A program made the translations under genes and the position numbers. The notes under the pieces were generated by a model, which made no database searches, was not told the DNA's origin, and was given only the letters and a program-made list of their open reading frames with translations. DNA of 64,000 nt from positions 186,001-250,000 of the forward strand of contig NZ_NWUW01000001.1 in the NCBI RefSeq assembly GCF_002746455.1. Reading direction: 5' to 3'. Each line of letters opens with the position of its first letter. Positions within the stretch are counted from its first letter, which is position 1. This stretch comes from Bacillus fungorum (GTDB lineage Bacteria; Bacillota; Bacilli; Bacillales; Bacillaceae_G). Shown here in pieces: positions 54,431 through 64,000 of this stretch.

Positions 54431-55804
54431 TTATGAAATTGTTACTGCTTTTTCTTTCTTCCATGAAAGGCCAAATCCAGTGAAGCCAACAATAATTGTT
54501 AAGACTGGGCAAGCTAAACAGAAAATTGCGAATGGAAGGTAATCAAATGTCGGAACGCCAAGGACGTTTGTTAAGAATACGCCACTTACTCCCCATGGTA
54601 CGAGCGGGTTAATAACTGTACCTGCATCTTCTAGTACTCGTGATAAATTACGACGTTCTAAACCAACTTCATCGTATTTATTAGCAAATGCTTGTCCTGT
54701 TAAAACGATGGATAAGTACTGCTCACCAAGTAAGAAGTTTACACCAATTGCAGTTGAAGCAGTAGAAATAATTAAGCGTGTGCTATTTTTTACGAAGCTA
54801 GAGATGATATTCATCAGCTGCGTGATAATACCCATTCCTTGTAATAATCCTCCCATACAAAGAGCTAGGAAAATAAGTGCAATCGACATCATCATACTTT
54901 GCAGGCCACCGCGAGATAGTAAGCTATCAATGTCTTTTATACCAGTTTTAGAAACGTAGCCGTCTTGCATAATTTTCATTAAATCAGCTAAAGAAGTGCT
55001 AGGTTTAAAAATAAAGAGAATAATAATTCCTACCACTATTCCTGCAAGCAATGTTGGAACTGCTGGAACCTTTTTAAATGCGAATAGGAACAGTAATAAA
55101 ATTGGAATCAGTGTAACGATAGAAATCGTTGCATTTTTCTCTAACGTGCTAATAAAGTTTGTGAAGTCAACGTCTCCACTAGTTCCGTTTCCTAAAATGA
55201 AAAATGCGATAAAAGCAATAATGAAAGCTGGAACTGTTGTCCAAAGCATGTTACGAATATGCTCGAATAAATCTACACCCGTTACAGCAGGAGCTAAATT
55301 TGTTGTATCAGATAAAGGAGACATTTTATCTCCAAAGAATGCACCAGAAATAATTGCACCAGCGATTAGAGCCGGGTCGTATCCAAGAGCACTACCCATT
55401 CCCATAAAGGCAAGTCCTACAGTTGCGGCTGTTGTAAAGGCACTACCGATACTTGTTCCAACAATTGCACAAACAACAAAAACAGTAGGAACGAAAATTT
55501 TAGGAGATACAAGCTGGAAGCCGTATACCATTAAAGTTGGAATTGTTCCAGCAGCGATCCAAACACTAATTAATACGCCTACAAGTAAGAAAATAAAAAT
55601 AGATGGAATACCAGCTGAAATACTACTGATCATCCCTTTTTCCATAGTAGACCAAGAGATTTTTTTCGTAAATCCAAATGCTAATAAAAGAACGATACCA
55701 AATAAAATTGGGATGTGTGGTGAAACTTCTAATTGAATAACACTAAAGCCAATACAGAAAAAGATAAATAATGTTAAAAGAACAGATTCAATTTTTGAAA
55801 CCAT
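54431..55804 (-). CDS. nhaC: NhaC family antiporter, probable tyrosine transporter by its T-box
   Basis: 457 residues, minus strand, 10-12 membrane helices. NhaC-type repeats are visible: SISAGIPSIFIFLLVGVLIS, GTSIGSAFTTAATVGLAFMG and GAFFGDKMSPLSDTTNLAP (ion/substrate region). Annotated members are Na+/H+ antiporters. The upstream T-box leader with a likely UAC specifier suggests it is controlled by tyrosine-tRNA charging, as proposed for the YheL group, so amino-acid uptake is an inference from regulation. TAGGAGGG SD. Confidence 0.85.
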   Translation of the reverse strand: MVSKIESVLLTLFIFFCIGFSVIQLEVSPHIPILFGIVLLLAFGFTKKISWSTMEKGMISSISAGIPSIFIFLLVGVLISVWIAAGTIPTLMVYGFQLVSPKIFVPTVFVVCAIVGTSIGSAFTTAATVGLAFMGMGSALGYDPALIAGAIISGAFFGDKMSPLSDTTNLAPAVTGVDLFEHIRNMLWTTVPAFIIAFIAFFILGNGTSGDVDFTNFISTLEKNATISIVTLIPILLLFLFAFKKVPAVPTLLAGIVVGIIILFIFKPSTSLADLMKIMQDGYVSKTGIKDIDSLLSRGGLQSMMMSIALIFLALCMGGLLQGMGIITQLMNIISSFVKNSTRLIISTASTAIGVNFLLGEQYLSIVLTGQAFANKYDEVGLERRNLSRVLEDAGTVINPLVPWGVSGVFLTNVLGVPTFDYLPFAIFCLACPVLTIIVGFTGFGLSWKKEKAVTIS

Positions 55805-55952
55805 TGTTTTTCCCTCCTAAGTAATCTAAAATAGCTCTTTTTTATATAAAATTCGCCAATATTGTTTATTTCCTTCTAAAATTTAGAATTTTGTGACAAA
55901 TTACCGGTAATTGTCCATATCTCAATATGATGCGGAAATGATTGGATAAAAA

Positions 55953-56004
55953 AACGTCCCTGCATATAATTATGCAGGGACGAAGAAATCGCGGTACCAC
56001 CCTA
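55953..56004 (-). promoter_or_regulatory. Second T-box antiterminator/terminator module of the nhaC leader
   Basis: Minus strand: T-box AGGGTGGTACCGCG (56003-55990), then a terminator CGTCCCTGCAT / ATGCAGGGACG (55982-55955) with T7. It lacks its own stem I. It lies 150 bases before nhaC. Confidence 0.8.
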
Positions 56005-56059
56005 GCTTGTGAAATGAATGTATCACAAAATAAAGGGTCGTATGATATGCGTTAATAAA

Positions 56060-56330
56060 ATAAAAACGCCCCTGCAATATATGCAGGGACGAAAAATTCG
56101 CGGTACCACCCTAAATTGTGAAACAGTTTCGTTTCACCACTCTTTAGACATAACGGTCTATAACCGTCTTTCACTACTCCTTACGTTTCGTAAAAGAAGC
56201 TCCAGGGGGTAATTCATAATTCGCTCTGTACTGGTTCGCACCGACCACCAGCTCTCTGAAATCAGAAATCGAAATACTACTAAATCCTATCAACGCCGAT
56301 TCATATGATGTTAGTTAAATTTTTATCACA
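56060..56330 (-). ncRNA. T-box leader with stem I and first antiterminator/terminator, probably Tyr-specific
   Basis: Minus strand: TTGACA-like -35 at 56349-56344, then stem I with distal-loop block AGAGAGCTGGTGGTCGGTGC and GAACCAG (about 56260-56226). The specifier region has GAATTAC with candidate codon UAC (56211-56209, Tyr). The T-box AGGGTGGTACCGCG lies at 56112-56099 and a terminator (CGTCCCTGCA / TGCAGGGGCG, 56091-56067) with a T-run. Uncharged tRNA pairing stabilises the antiterminator. Confidence 0.88.
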
Positions 56331-56442
56331 TATTCATCATAAATGTCAATAAAAATGTGTGATATTTTTTTAGGGAAATAAAGGAAATAGGTTTTAACAC
56401 TGAAAAATGTGCGTTATAATGAATTTGAAAGGGGAGGAAAGA

Positions 56443-56799
56443 GTGAAGAAAAAAATAATTCTTTTTACCACCTTACTAGTCATTGGCGGAAGTGCTGGAA
56501 TTTACACAGCTTTTGCAGCTGAATCAGAGCAGGCGAAGCAAAAGCAAATACAGCAGTCAGAAGTGAAGAAAGCGAAAGAAGCTGAAGAGAAGAAGTCGAT
56601 GGAAAAAGCAGCTGAGAAACTAGGAGTTTCTACGGAAGGGAAAACAAAAGAAGAGGTTACGAAAGAAGTAAATACCGCTAGATTTGAGAAGCGCCATGAT
56701 CTATTGATTGAACATGCAAAGCAACTTGGCATTAATACAGAAGGAAAAAAAGATGAAGAGATTATTTTAGAAATTGGAAAGATACAACATGGAAAGTAG
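56443..56799 (+). CDS. Small secreted protein with two TEGK repeats (paralogue 1)
   Basis: 118 residues. Signal peptide (1-26, ending AFAA), a Lys/Glu/Gln-rich helical stretch, then two repeats: AEKLGVSTEGKTKEEVTKEV and AKQLGINTEGKKDEEIILEI. The same repeat occurs twice in the protein at 62884-63204. Unknown function; predicted to be secreted. GTG 56443 follows GGGGAGG by five bases and gives the lysine-rich signal peptide. TATAAT at 56415 is a likely -10. Confidence 0.75.
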   Translation: MKKKIILFTTLLVIGGSAGIYTAFAAESEQAKQKQIQQSEVKKAKEAEEKKSMEKAAEKLGVSTEGKTKEEVTKEVNTARFEKRHDLLIEHAKQLGINTEGKKDEEIILEIGKIQHGK

Positions 56800-56834
56800 A
56801 ACAACTTATCGTATGATAAGTTGTTCTTTTTTAA
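56798..56834 (+). terminator. Terminator after the secreted-repeat gene
   Basis: AGAACAACTTATC / GATAAGTTGTTCT followed by T5. Confidence 0.88.
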
Positions 56835-56856
56835 GAACTTCTTGATTTAAAAATAA

Positions 56857-56908
56857 TTGACAGTCATTTAGATTTAATGTTAACTATATTTATAAACTAG
56901 TTAACATT
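56857..56908 (+). promoter_or_regulatory. Biotin operon promoter with BirA operator
   Basis: TTGACA at 56857 with a weak -10 about 17 bases on. AATGTTAAC and GTTAACATT (56876-56884 and 56900-56908) form a perfect 9-bp inverted repeat with a 15-base spacer, the BirA operator architecture. It overlaps the promoter and sits 13 bases before bioA. Confidence 0.85.
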
Positions 56909-56921
56909 AGGGGTGACAATT

Positions 56922-59002
<2,081 letters not shown>

Positions 59003-59003
59003 A

Positions 59004-60191
59004 ATGAATCAACCGTGGCGCACACATCTTCAAACTAAATTACAACAATTAAATGAGCAAGGGCAGTATCGCAATTTGCATGTAACAGAACAAGCAGAAG
59101 AGACATGGCTTATTCGAGATGAGAAAAGGATGCTAAATTTAGCGTCAAATAATTATTTAGGGTTAGCCGGAGATGAAAGGTTAAAAGAAGCTGCTGTTGC
59201 ATGCACAAGAAAATATGGAACTGGGGCGACAGCATCAAGGCTCGTGGTAGGGAACTATTCACTGTATGAAGAGGTTGAGAGAAGTATATGCGATTGGAAA
59301 GGCACTGAAAAAGCCTTAGTTGTAAATAGTGGATATACCGCAAATGTTGGAGTAATTTCTTCATTAGCCTGTCGTCACGATATTGTGTTTAGTGACAAAT
59401 TAAATCACGCAAGCATCGTTGATGGAATTATATTAAGCGGGGCAGAGCATAAAAGATATCACCATAATGATTTGGATCATTTAGAGAAGCTGTTGCAAGT
59501 AGCACCGCCAAAAAAGAAGAAATTAATCGTAACCGATACTGTTTTTAGTATGGATGGTGATACTGCATATTTAAGAGAGTTAGTGCACATTAAAGAGAAA
59601 TATGGGGCAATTATTATAGTTGATGAAGCACATGCGAGTGGAATATATGGAATCGGCGGAGCTGGGTTATCTCATATAGAAAAAGAACTGGCTCAAAAAA
59701 TAGATATACATATGGGGACGTTTAGTAAGGCCCTAGGGTGTTATGGTGCGTATTTGACAGGCGATGCAATTTATATAGAGTATTTACAAAATATGATGAG
59801 AAGCTTTATTTTTACTACTGCTTTACCACCAGGAACGTTAGGAGCGGTACAAAAAGCAATTGAAATTGTGAAAGAAGATAATGAAAGAAGAGAGAGACTT
59901 ATAGAGAATGGAGCATATTTCAGAAACCATTTACGAGAAGCTGGTTTTGATATTGGGAATAGTTCAACTCATATTGTACCGATTGTAGTCGGTTCAAATG
60001 AAACAGCTTTACGGTTTAGTAAAAGGTTGCAAGAGGTAGGAATTGCAGCAATTGCAATTCGTCCACCAACGGTTCCAGTTAATAGTTCAAGGGTCCGTTT
60101 TGCAGTTACGTCCCAACATACAATAGCTGATTTAAAATGGGCTATTCACCATATTATACGCATTGGTAAAGAAGAGGGGTTTTTCGTATGA
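59004..60191 (+). CDS. bioF: 8-amino-7-oxononanoate synthase
   Basis: 395 residues, alpha-oxoamine synthase family. [30 protein letters not shown], and PLP-Lys in [14 protein letters not shown]. Condenses pimeloyl thioester with alanine. Overlaps the next gene by four bases (ATGA). Confidence 0.95.
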   Translation: MNQPWRTHLQTKLQQLNEQGQYRNLHVTEQAEETWLIRDEKRMLNLASNNYLGLAGDERLKEAAVACTRKYGTGATASRLVVGNYSLYEEVERSICDWKGTEKALVVNSGYTANVGVISSLACRHDIVFSDKLNHASIVDGIILSGAEHKRYHHNDLDHLEKLLQVAPPKKKKLIVTDTVFSMDGDTAYLRELVHIKEKYGAIIIVDEAHASGIYGIGGAGLSHIEKELAQKIDIHMGTFSKALGCYGAYLTGDAIYIEYLQNMMRSFIFTTALPPGTLGAVQKAIEIVKEDNERRERLIENGAYFRNHLREAGFDIGNSSTHIVPIVVGSNETALRFSKRLQEVGIAAIAIRPPTVPVNSSRVRFAVTSQHTIADLKWAIHHIIRIGKEEGFFV

Positions 60192-60928
60192 AAGAGCTAA
60201 AGATTATTTTTATTCCTGGGTGGGGAATGGAAGAAGGTGTTTGGACTTTAGTTCTGCCGTATTTTAAAGGATATTCTGTTCAATGTATCAATTGGCGTAA
60301 CGTGAAAGAACAAAGTGAATTTGCGGGTCGAATAATAGATGTAGCAAAGGATGAAAATGTAATTTTAGTTGGATGGTCACTAGGAGCGTTAGCGGCAGTT
60401 CAAGCTCATAAAAAGATTCAGGCAAAAGGTATTGTACTAATTGGTGGTACTGCCAAATTTACAAATACGAGCGACTATACGAGTGGATGGAATGCTTTGC
60501 ATGTAGAACGGCTGAAAAAGAATGTGGCGAGAAAGAAAGAAGATACGCTCAAGCGGTTTTATGAAAATATGTTTACGAAAAATGAGCTGAAAGAGAATAA
60601 AAGGTTTGAAGATATGATAAAACGTTTTAAAGGTGATTCTATTCAGTCTTTACAATTAGGTTTGGATTATTTAATAGAAACAGATATGAGAGAAGAATTG
60701 AAAGAAAGTAACGTCCCTATACTACTTATTCACGGAGAACAGGATGTAATATGCCCATTGTCTGCGGCACGTAGTATGGCTGAGAATGAGACTACCACGC
60801 TCAAGGTAGTAAGTGAGGCTGGACACGCATTATGCGTAACGGATTTTGAATATTGCGCAAATGAGATAATTCAATTTGTAGAGGGGATACGACATGATCA
60901 ACAAAACGTTACTACAAAAACGGTTTAA
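60188..60928 (+). CDS. bioH: BioH-type alpha/beta hydrolase (pimeloyl-ACP methyl ester esterase)
   Basis: 246 residues. Nucleophile elbow [13 protein letters not shown] (GWSLG), acid in [12 protein letters not shown] and His in SEAGHALCV, so the Ser-Asp-His triad is complete. Role as the esterase ending BioC-started pimelate synthesis is inferred from its place between bioF and bioC; it replaces the bioW/bioI route of B. subtilis. Overlaps bioC by 35 bases. Confidence 0.88.
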   Translation: MKELKIIFIPGWGMEEGVWTLVLPYFKGYSVQCINWRNVKEQSEFAGRIIDVAKDENVILVGWSLGALAAVQAHKKIQAKGIVLIGGTAKFTNTSDYTSGWNALHVERLKKNVARKKEDTLKRFYENMFTKNELKENKRFEDMIKRFKGDSIQSLQLGLDYLIETDMREELKESNVPILLIHGEQDVICPLSAARSMAENETTTLKVVSEAGHALCVTDFEYCANEIIQFVEGIRHDQQNVTTKTV

Positions 60929-61703
60929 CGTGGCAGCTGTATCCTACGATCAATATGCAAATGTACAAAAAAAGATGGCACATTCATTACTTTCTACATT
61001 AAATCGACGATATAGTGCAAATTCATCGATACGTATTTTAGAGCTTGGATGCGGGACAGGATATGTTACAGAGCAATTATCCAACTTATTTCCGAAAGCG
61101 CATATTACAGCTATTGATTTTGCTGAAAGTATGATTGCAGTTGCTAAAACTAGACAAAATGTGAAAAATGTAATGTTTTACTGTGAGGATATCGAAAGGT
61201 TACGTCTAGAGGAAACATATGATGTCATTATTTCGAATGCCACATTTCAATGGTTAAATGATTTAAAACAAGTGATAAGAAATTTATTTCATCATTTGTC
61301 TATAGATGGGATACTACTCTTTTCAACGTTTGGACAGGAAACATTTCAAGAATTGCATGCTTCGTTCCAGCGAGCGAAAGAAGAAAAAAATATACAAAAT
61401 GAAACATCGATTGGGCAACGTTTTTATTCGAAAAATCAGTTGCGCCATATATGTGAGATAGAAACAGGGGATGTGCATGTTTCTGAAACATGTTACATAG
61501 AGAGATTTACAGAAGTTAAGGAGTTTCTACATTCTATTCGAAAAGTAGGAGCGACCAATAGTAATGAAGAATCATATTGTCAAAGTCCCTCACTCTTTCG
61601 TACGATGCTTCGCATATACGAAAGAGACTTCACGGAAAATGAAGGGATAATGGCGACATATCACGCTTTATTTATGCATATAACAAAAGAGGGGAAGAGA
61701 TGA
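60894..61703 (+). CDS. bioC: Malonyl-ACP O-methyltransferase
   Basis: 269 residues, class I SAM methyltransferase: RILELGCGTGYVTEQL, ITAIDFAESMI, ATFQWLNDL. Methylates malonyl-ACP to prime pimeloyl synthesis. ATG overlaps bioH; stop is one base before bioB. Confidence 0.92.
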   Translation: MINKTLLQKRFNVAAVSYDQYANVQKKMAHSLLSTLNRRYSANSSIRILELGCGTGYVTEQLSNLFPKAHITAIDFAESMIAVAKTRQNVKNVMFYCEDIERLRLEETYDVIISNATFQWLNDLKQVIRNLFHHLSIDGILLFSTFGQETFQELHASFQRAKEEKNIQNETSIGQRFYSKNQLRHICEIETGDVHVSETCYIERFTEVKEFLHSIRKVGATNSNEESYCQSPSLFRTMLRIYERDFTENEGIMATYHALFMHITKEGKR

Positions 61704-61704
61704 A

Positions 61705-62703
61705 ATGAAACAAGTACAAACAAAAAGGGATTGGAAAAAAATTGCATATGACGTAGTAGAAGAGAAAATGATTACGAAAAAGGATGCAATAGCGATATTA
61801 GAAGCTGATGATACAGAAGTTTTAGAAATTATGAATGCTGCTTACATTATTCGCCATCATTACTTTGGTAAGAAAGTAAAATTAAATATGATTATTAATA
61901 CGAAATCTGGCTTATGTCCTGAAGATTGCGGATATTGTTCACAGTCGATTATTTCAGAAGCACCAATCGATAAATATGCATGGCTAACGCAGGAAAAGAT
62001 TGTAGAAGGAGCACACGAAGCAATACGCCGTAAAGCTGGTACATATTGTATTGTAGCATCTGGTCGTCGCCCGACGGATAAAGAGGTGAATCACGTAATT
62101 GGAGCAGTTAAGGAGATTCGTGAAACGACAGATTTGAAGATTTGTTGTTGTTTAGGTTTCTTAAACGAAGATCAAGCAGGACGTTTAGCTGAAGCTGGTG
62201 TACATCGTTATAACCACAACTTAAATACACATGTGAATAATTACGAAAGCATTTGCTCCACTCATACGTATGATGATCGTGTTGATACAGTTCAAAAAGC
62301 GAAACAAGCGGGTATTTCACCATGTTCTGGGGCAATCTTTGGAATGGGAGAGACAATAGAAGAGCGCGCTGAAATTGCATTCGAATTACAACGTATAGAT
62401 GCAGATTCAATTCCATGTAATTTCCTTGTTGCTGTAAAGGGTACGCCGCTTGAAGGACAAAAGGAGTTAACGCCAGTAGAATGTTTAAAAGTGCTGGCAA
62501 TGATGCGCTTTGTAAACCCAACGAAAGAAATTCGTATTTCAGGAGGGCGTGAAATCAATTTACGTTCTGTACAGCCAATCGGTTTATTTGCAGCAAACTC
62601 TATTTTTGTTGGAGACTACTTAACGACAGCTGGACAAGAACCGACTGCAGACTGGGGTATGATTGAAGATTTAGGATTTGAGATTGAAGAATGTGCACTT
62701 TAA
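61705..62703 (+). CDS. bioB: Biotin synthase
   Basis: 332 residues, radical SAM enzyme. CxxxCxxC cluster motif in GLCPEDCGYCSQS, YNHNLNTH and a second set of conserved Cys (CCCLGF). Inserts sulphur into dethiobiotin. Ends the operon; a terminator follows. Confidence 0.96.
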   Translation: MKQVQTKRDWKKIAYDVVEEKMITKKDAIAILEADDTEVLEIMNAAYIIRHHYFGKKVKLNMIINTKSGLCPEDCGYCSQSIISEAPIDKYAWLTQEKIVEGAHEAIRRKAGTYCIVASGRRPTDKEVNHVIGAVKEIRETTDLKICCCLGFLNEDQAGRLAEAGVHRYNHNLNTHVNNYESICSTHTYDDRVDTVQKAKQAGISPCSGAIFGMGETIEERAEIAFELQRIDADSIPCNFLVAVKGTPLEGQKELTPVECLKVLAMMRFVNPTKEIRISGGREINLRSVQPIGLFAANSIFVGDYLTTAGQEPTADWGMIEDLGFEIEECAL

Positions 62704-62708
62704 GATAG

Positions 62709-62744
62709 AAAAAAGCAAACTTGTAAAAGAGTTTGCTTTTTTTG
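62709..62744 (+). terminator. Terminator of the bio operon
   Basis: AAAGCAAAC / GTTTGCTTT stem with T7. Confidence 0.88.
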
Positions 62745-62883
62745 TAAATAAAATGTAATAAATAGTTGTGAACGCTTGATACTAGTGGCTTTTGAGCGAA
62801 AAAAAGAATTTTGGTGGACGAATTTTCCAACTACCAATTGTACATAGTAAATATGTAATTTATATTGGGTTGGAGGATTTTAC

Positions 62884-63204
62884 ATGCACAAATATATATT
62901 AGCGATTATGACTTGTCTCATTTTACTAAAAGCAATAAGTGCTGATCCAGTTAAGGCCGCCGAAAATCCTGAACAAAAAGAGATGCAACAACGAATTGAA
63001 CAACATTTTCGAACGAAAGCTGAACATTTTGGATTGAAAACAGAAGGGAAAGATTTAAAGGAAGTACGAAAAGAAATTACTATTATAGAAGAAGCGAAGA
63101 AAAGAGAGAATGTATGGAGAACAGCACAGACGCTTCGTATACAAACAGAAGGAAAAACAATGGATGAATTAATAAAAGATGTACGGAAAAAAGTGAAGAA
63201 ATAA
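62884..63204 (+). CDS. Small secreted protein with two TEGK repeats (paralogue 2)
   Basis: 106 residues. Signal peptide (1-25, ending VKA), a helical spacer, then two repeats: AEHFGLKTEGKDLKEVRKEI and AQTLRIQTEGKTMDELIKDV, plus a basic end. Clearly related to the 118-residue protein at 56443-56799. GGTTGGAGGATTTTAC holds its SD. Function unknown. Confidence 0.75.
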   Translation: MHKYILAIMTCLILLKAISADPVKAAENPEQKEMQQRIEQHFRTKAEHFGLKTEGKDLKEVRKEITIIEEAKKRENVWRTAQTLRIQTEGKTMDELIKDVRKKVKK

Positions 63205-63232
63205 AAAAAGAGGCTGCAGCCTCTTTTTTTAT
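63203..63232. terminator. Bidirectional terminator between the secreted-repeat gene and ribH
   Basis: AAAAAAAGAGGCTG / CAGCCTCTTTTTTT, nearly perfect palindrome. Confidence 0.88.
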
Positions 63233-63690
63233 GCCCATTGTTTTGATAAGTGAGCCATTTCAATCGCAGCAACGGCGGATTCATAGCCTTTATTACCAGC
63301 TTTCGTGCCCGCGCGTTCAATCGCTTGCTCGATCGTTTCTGTCGTCAATACACCGAAAATAACTGGGATGTCTGTTTGTAGTGATAAAGATGCAACACCT
63401 TTTGCTACTTCATTACAAACGTAATCGTAATGTGTTGTAGCACCGCGAATTACAGTACCTAACGTAATAACAGCATCATACTTCCCGCTATTAGCCATCT
63501 TTTTAGCGATTAAAGGAATTTCAAATGCGCCAGGAACCCAAGCAACATCGATATCAGTTTCTTCTACACCGTGACGCTTTAATCCGTCTAAAGCGCCGCC
63601 AAGTAATTTACTTGTAATAAATTCATTAAAACGTCCAACAACAACCCCAACTTTTAATCCTGTACCAACTAAATGACCTTCGAATACCAT
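63229..63690 (-). CDS. ribH: 6,7-dimethyl-8-ribityllumazine synthase
   Basis: 153 residues, minus strand. [42 protein letters not shown] (catalytic His) and [17 protein letters not shown]. Penultimate riboflavin step. GGGAGAGAT SD. Starts 18 bases after ribBA in the rib operon. Confidence 0.96.
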   Translation of the reverse strand: MVFEGHLVGTGLKVGVVVGRFNEFITSKLLGGALDGLKRHGVEETDIDVAWVPGAFEIPLIAKKMANSGKYDAVITLGTVIRGATTHYDYVCNEVAKGVASLSLQTDIPVIFGVLTTETIEQAIERAGTKAGNKGYESAVAAIEMAHLSKQWA

Positions 63691-63708
63691 AATAAATCTC
63701 TCCCTTAA

Positions 63709-64000
63709 TTATAAGTTTAATAAATGTCCTAATTTGTTTACTTTCGTTTGTAAATACGTTTTATTCTCTTCTTTTGCTGGCATTTGCAACGGTACACGCT
63801 CGATTACTTCTAAAGCGTAACCTTGTAAGCCAGCAATTTTTCGCGGGTTATTCGTTAATAATCGTAAATGTTGTAAACCTAAATCTTTTAATATTTGAGC
63901 ACCGATACCGTAATCACGAAGATCAGCAGGGAAGCCAAGCTTTTCATTTGCTTCTACAGTATCGAAGCCTTCTTCTTGTAACTTATAAGCGCGAAGTTTA
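63709..64000 (-). CDS. ribBA: RibBA, GTP cyclohydrolase II domain, C-terminal part
   Basis: Minus strand, runs off the right edge. The visible 96 residues begin [20 protein letters not shown] and contain [35 protein letters not shown] and [13 protein letters not shown], the conserved C-terminus of RibA. In bacilli this is fused to DHBP synthase (RibBA); the fusion is outside the window, so inferred. Part of the rib operon with ribH. Confidence 0.92.
   Translation of the reverse strand, partial: KLRAYKLQEEGFDTVEANEKLGFPADLRDYGIGAQILKDLGLQHLRLLTNNPRKIAGLQGYALEVIERVPLQMPAKEENKTYLQTKVNKLGHLLNL

Noticed and set aside
54996..55736. 246-codon plus-strand frame opposite nhaC
   Set aside because: Complement of a membrane protein gene; the nhaC frame has motifs, an SD site and a T-box leader.

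Overview
The window is a stretch of chromosome from a spore-forming, low-GC Gram-positive, almost certainly of the Bacillus cereus group (cereus/thuringiensis/anthracis). Evidence: the spoIVB-spo0A pair, gene order that follows the yqi/yqj region of B. subtilis (recN, spoIVB, spo0A, bkd operon, brxB, art transporter, yqjA, dinB, rnz, proI, yqzH), GTG/TTG starts chosen by strong GGAGG sites, and protein sequences matching what I recall of that group. The species cannot be resolved from the window. I see no prophage, IS element, CRISPR array, rRNA or tRNA.

Layout. 1-8.4 kb: end of ispA, then dxs, tlyA, argR/ahrC, recN, spoIVB and spo0A. 8.4-10.5 kb: a truncated membrane-protein gene, small unlisted yycC on the minus strand, a glycerophosphodiesterase and a DUF2627 gene. 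10.5-20.9 kb: bkdR and the sigma-54-dependent branched-chain keto acid operon ptb-bcd-buk-lpdV-bkdAA-bkdAB-bkdB, with a clear -24/-12 promoter and a 15-bp-arm palindrome that looks like the BkdR enhancer. 21-25 kb: a RodA/FtsW-like gene, a DUF421 gene, a Nudix hydrolase, a yjdF gene behind a yjdF-type riboswitch, and bacilliredoxin brxB. 25-31.5 kb: arginine-type ABC transporter artPQR with ArgR-like boxes, yqjA, an L,D-transpeptidase, a small membrane gene behind a structured leader, prli42 (unlisted, minus strand), a GNAT and a PepT-like peptidase. 31.5-37.3 kb: DNA polymerase IV with an SOS box, then a magnesium locus on the minus strand (M-box riboswitch, mgtA-type P-ATPase, mgtC) in which both genes carry a frameshift. 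37.3-44 kb: rnz, a decayed membrane gene, L-serine dehydratase sdaAB-sdaAA, proI, an MBL hydrolase, an SDR and yqzH. 44-49.4 kb: argCJBDF with two ArgR-like boxes. 49.5-56.4 kb: DUF2062, a Tyr/Gln-rich protein, MarR, an SGNH hydrolase, an LPXTG-anchored 5'-nucleotidase, and nhaC behind a T-box leader whose antiterminator/terminator unit is duplicated. 56.4-62.7 kb: biotin operon bioADFHCB with a BirA operator, flanked by two paralogous small secreted proteins. 63.2-64 kb: ribH and the end of ribBA.

The most unusual signals are regulatory. (1) Below the M-box terminator, the mgtA leader holds a putative leader ORF with its own Shine-Dalgarno (SD) site and Pro-Pro codons, plus a perfect hairpin over the mgtA SD. 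(2) The nhaC T-box has two antiterminator/terminator modules but one stem I. (3) Two genes 23 kb apart (29.07 and 52.07 kb) share a related structured 5' leader. (4) Two related secreted proteins with internal TEGK repeats bracket the biotin operon. The neighbouring frameshifts in mgtA and mgtC suggest either loss of this magnesium locus in the strain or two sequence errors.
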